NCBI GenBank assembly: GCA_000403315.2
Contig: KE159636.1
Coordinates: forward strand, 1,958,041 to 2,022,040
Origin: Lachnospiraceae bacterium A2
GTDB taxonomy: Bacteria > Bacillota > Clostridia > Lachnospirales > Lachnospiraceae
Direction: 5' to 3'
Length of the DNA stretch: 64,000 nucleotides
Both the position numbers and the translations under genes were made by a program. Shown one piece after another: positions 63,067 through 64,000 of the stretch. Position 1 is the stretch's first letter. Each line of letters opens with the position of its first letter. Under the pieces are notes generated by a model that saw only the letters and a program-made list of their open reading frames with translations, was not told the DNA's origin and did no database searches.

Positions 63067-63237
63067 TTAGCTTTCTTGGCTTTTGTGGGATATGGGATAT
63101 CCATTCCCCTGGCTGTCAGTGGTGATCTCATTGAGGTGCTGCCTTTTGGAGCGATGCCATTCCTCGTTGATGATCCCGCTTTCCCAGGCCCCTTTTGGGG
63201 CGGTACGGATACGTTTGCCTTTATCAGTTGCTTTCAT
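63067..63237 (-). CDS. Small protein of unknown function
   Basis: The 56-residue basic protein reads M-K-A-T-D-K-G-K-R-I-R-T-A-P-K and ends H-K-S-Q-E-S. The longer frame to 63294 is less likely, because AGGAGG lies at good distance from the ATG at 63237. No membrane helix or known motif is seen. It stands alone on the minus strand between two repeat elements, so it may be accessory. Confidence 0.5.
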   Translation of the reverse strand: MKATDKGKRIRTAPKGAWESGIINEEWHRSKRQHLNEITTDSQGNGYPISHKSQES

Positions 63238-63320
63238 TGCTGCCTCCTGAATTAGTATAGAAGAATGATTGAAACGAACGATATTTTGTATCATTTTGCT
63301 TAATGCAATACCCCAATAAT

Positions 63321-63486
63321 CTAGCGTAGTGTATCATTCACATTTCTTCAAATTAACGTGTCTGAATTTCCATCTGCTGTGTTGGATTCAATCGACGATG
63401 CCACCGCATCGCCTCATTCAGACGCCCTGCAGTCTGAAAATTCATTCTGCGTTATTTGGCTGAAAGTGAATGATACACTACACTAG
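63321..63486. repeat. 166-bp palindromic element, copy B
   Basis: The ends are a 21-bp terminal inverted repeat (63321-63341 and 63466-63486, 20 of 21 pairing) starting CTAGCGTAGTGTATCATT. The core (about 63366-63451) matches copy A, opening AATTTCCATCTGCT and closing ATTCTGCG. The rest of 63238-63698 shows no gene apart from the promoter at 63640. Confidence 0.8.
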
Positions 63487-63639
63487 TATAACCGGAAGGG
63501 CGGAAAATATCAGGAGGCATTTTCTGCAAAAACGGTGCGGCAGTTGGGGAAAAGGCTGATAGTTTGGCTGAGAATGGGAAAGATAAGATAGAACGCAAAC
63601 GCAGCAGCTAAAACTACGGGACTCAGACGAAGAAAGGCT

Positions 63640-63667
63640 TTGCAAATTCTAAAAATTCTGCTATAAT
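63640..63667 (+). promoter_or_regulatory. SigA-type promoter of the Asp23-family gene
   Basis: TTGCAA (63640-63645), 16 nt, consensus TATAAT (63662-63667), 31 bases before the ATG. Confidence 0.7.
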
Positions 63668-63698
63668 AGGAAAATGAATAAGTTTAGGAGGCGTGGAA

Positions 63699-64000
63699 AT
63701 GGCTGAAGACAGGAAAGCATATATGATAAAGGACGACAATCTTGGGGAAGTGCGCATTGCAGACGAAGTCATTGCAATTATCGCAGGCTTGGCGGCAACG
63801 GAAGTGGAAGGCGTCAGCTCCATGGCGGGAAACATCACCAATGAGCTGGTGAGCAAGCTGGGCATGAAGAATCTTTCCAAGGGGATTAAGATTGAGATTA
63901 AGGAAAATGTGGTGAAGGTGGACGTGGCCTTGAATATCCGTTTTGGCTATGCCATCCCCAAGGTTTCCACTAAGGTACAGGAACGTGTGAAATCTGCCAT
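63699..64000 (+). CDS. Asp23/Gls24 family envelope stress protein (partial)
   Basis: The first 100 residues are visible and run off the window. The pattern G-E-V-R-I-A-D-E-V-I-A-I-I-A-G-L-A-A-T-E-V-E-G-V-S-S-M-A-G and V-D-V-A-L-N-I-R-F-G-Y-A-I-P-K is that of the Asp23 family, small proteins linked to alkaline and envelope stress. AGGAGG lies before the ATG. In Clostridia such genes often precede nusB. Confidence 0.9.
   Translation, partial: MAEDRKAYMIKDDNLGEVRIADEVIAIIAGLAATEVEGVSSMAGNITNELVSKLGMKNLSKGIKIEIKENVVKVDVALNIRFGYAIPKVSTKVQERVKSA

Overview
The window comes from a spore-forming anaerobic Firmicute of the class Clostridia, most likely family Lachnospiraceae. The evidence is the sporulation genes spoIVA, the whole spoIIIAA-AH operon and spoIIM, the Gram-positive gene orders (nudix-spoIIM-xerD, recA-recX-rny), a BspA-type leucine-rich-repeat surface protein, strong AGGAGG ribosome sites and no outer-membrane genes. 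The species cannot be named from sequence alone.

Layout. 1-3.2 kb: the end of a response regulator, a BceS-type histidine kinase, then an ECF sigma factor / anti-sigma / two membrane-protein operon. 3.3-10.4 kb: a maltodextrin-type ABC importer behind a promoter with palindromic operators and a cre-like site, its LacI-family repressor, malQ and a lipid-kinase-like gene. 10.5-16.9 kb: an AT-richer accessory block with a retropepsin-like protein plus small partner, then a two-component system and a BceAB-like ABC transporter; the latter four genes lie between two copies of the spoIVA leader. 16.9-25 kb: spoIVA, an unknown gene, a metallo-beta-lactamase-fold hydrolase, a solo ParA-like ATPase, rnhA, a 43-residue membrane protein, alaS and rpsU. 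25-31.3 kb: a BspA-like secreted protein and a two-gene accessory cassette (DGQHR-like plus HEPN-like). 31.4-37 kb: spoIIIAA-AH. 37-43.4 kb: a hairpin cluster, a MATE exporter, a small protein, an IS200-like element, pepF and prfC. 43.5-46.6 kb (minus strand): a PdaA-like deacetylase and an orphan KdpE/KdpD-like pair. 46.8-53.2 kb: trxA, SOS-controlled recA, recX, rny, a Nudix hydrolase, spoIIM and xerD. 53.4-56.8 kb: shikimate genes (DAHP synthase and aroE on minus; aroD and aroK on plus) around a back-to-back promoter pair. 56.8-64 kb: tRNA-Arg(CCG), a lipoprotein, a pseudouridine synthase, ligA, metA, repeat elements and the start of an Asp23 gene.

How the genes work together. Sporulation genes (engulfment, the mother-cell/forespore channel, coat basement layer) sit among housekeeping genes for DNA repair, RNA turnover, translation and aromatic amino-acid synthesis. 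The importer, LacI regulator and MalQ form a coherent malto-oligosaccharide uptake and use module. The accessory pieces are the likeliest source of new biology: the duplicated spoIVA leader, whose hairpin covers the ribosome site; the DGQHR/HEPN pair; the retropepsin pair; and two roughly 160-bp elements that share a core but have different, self-complementary ends.
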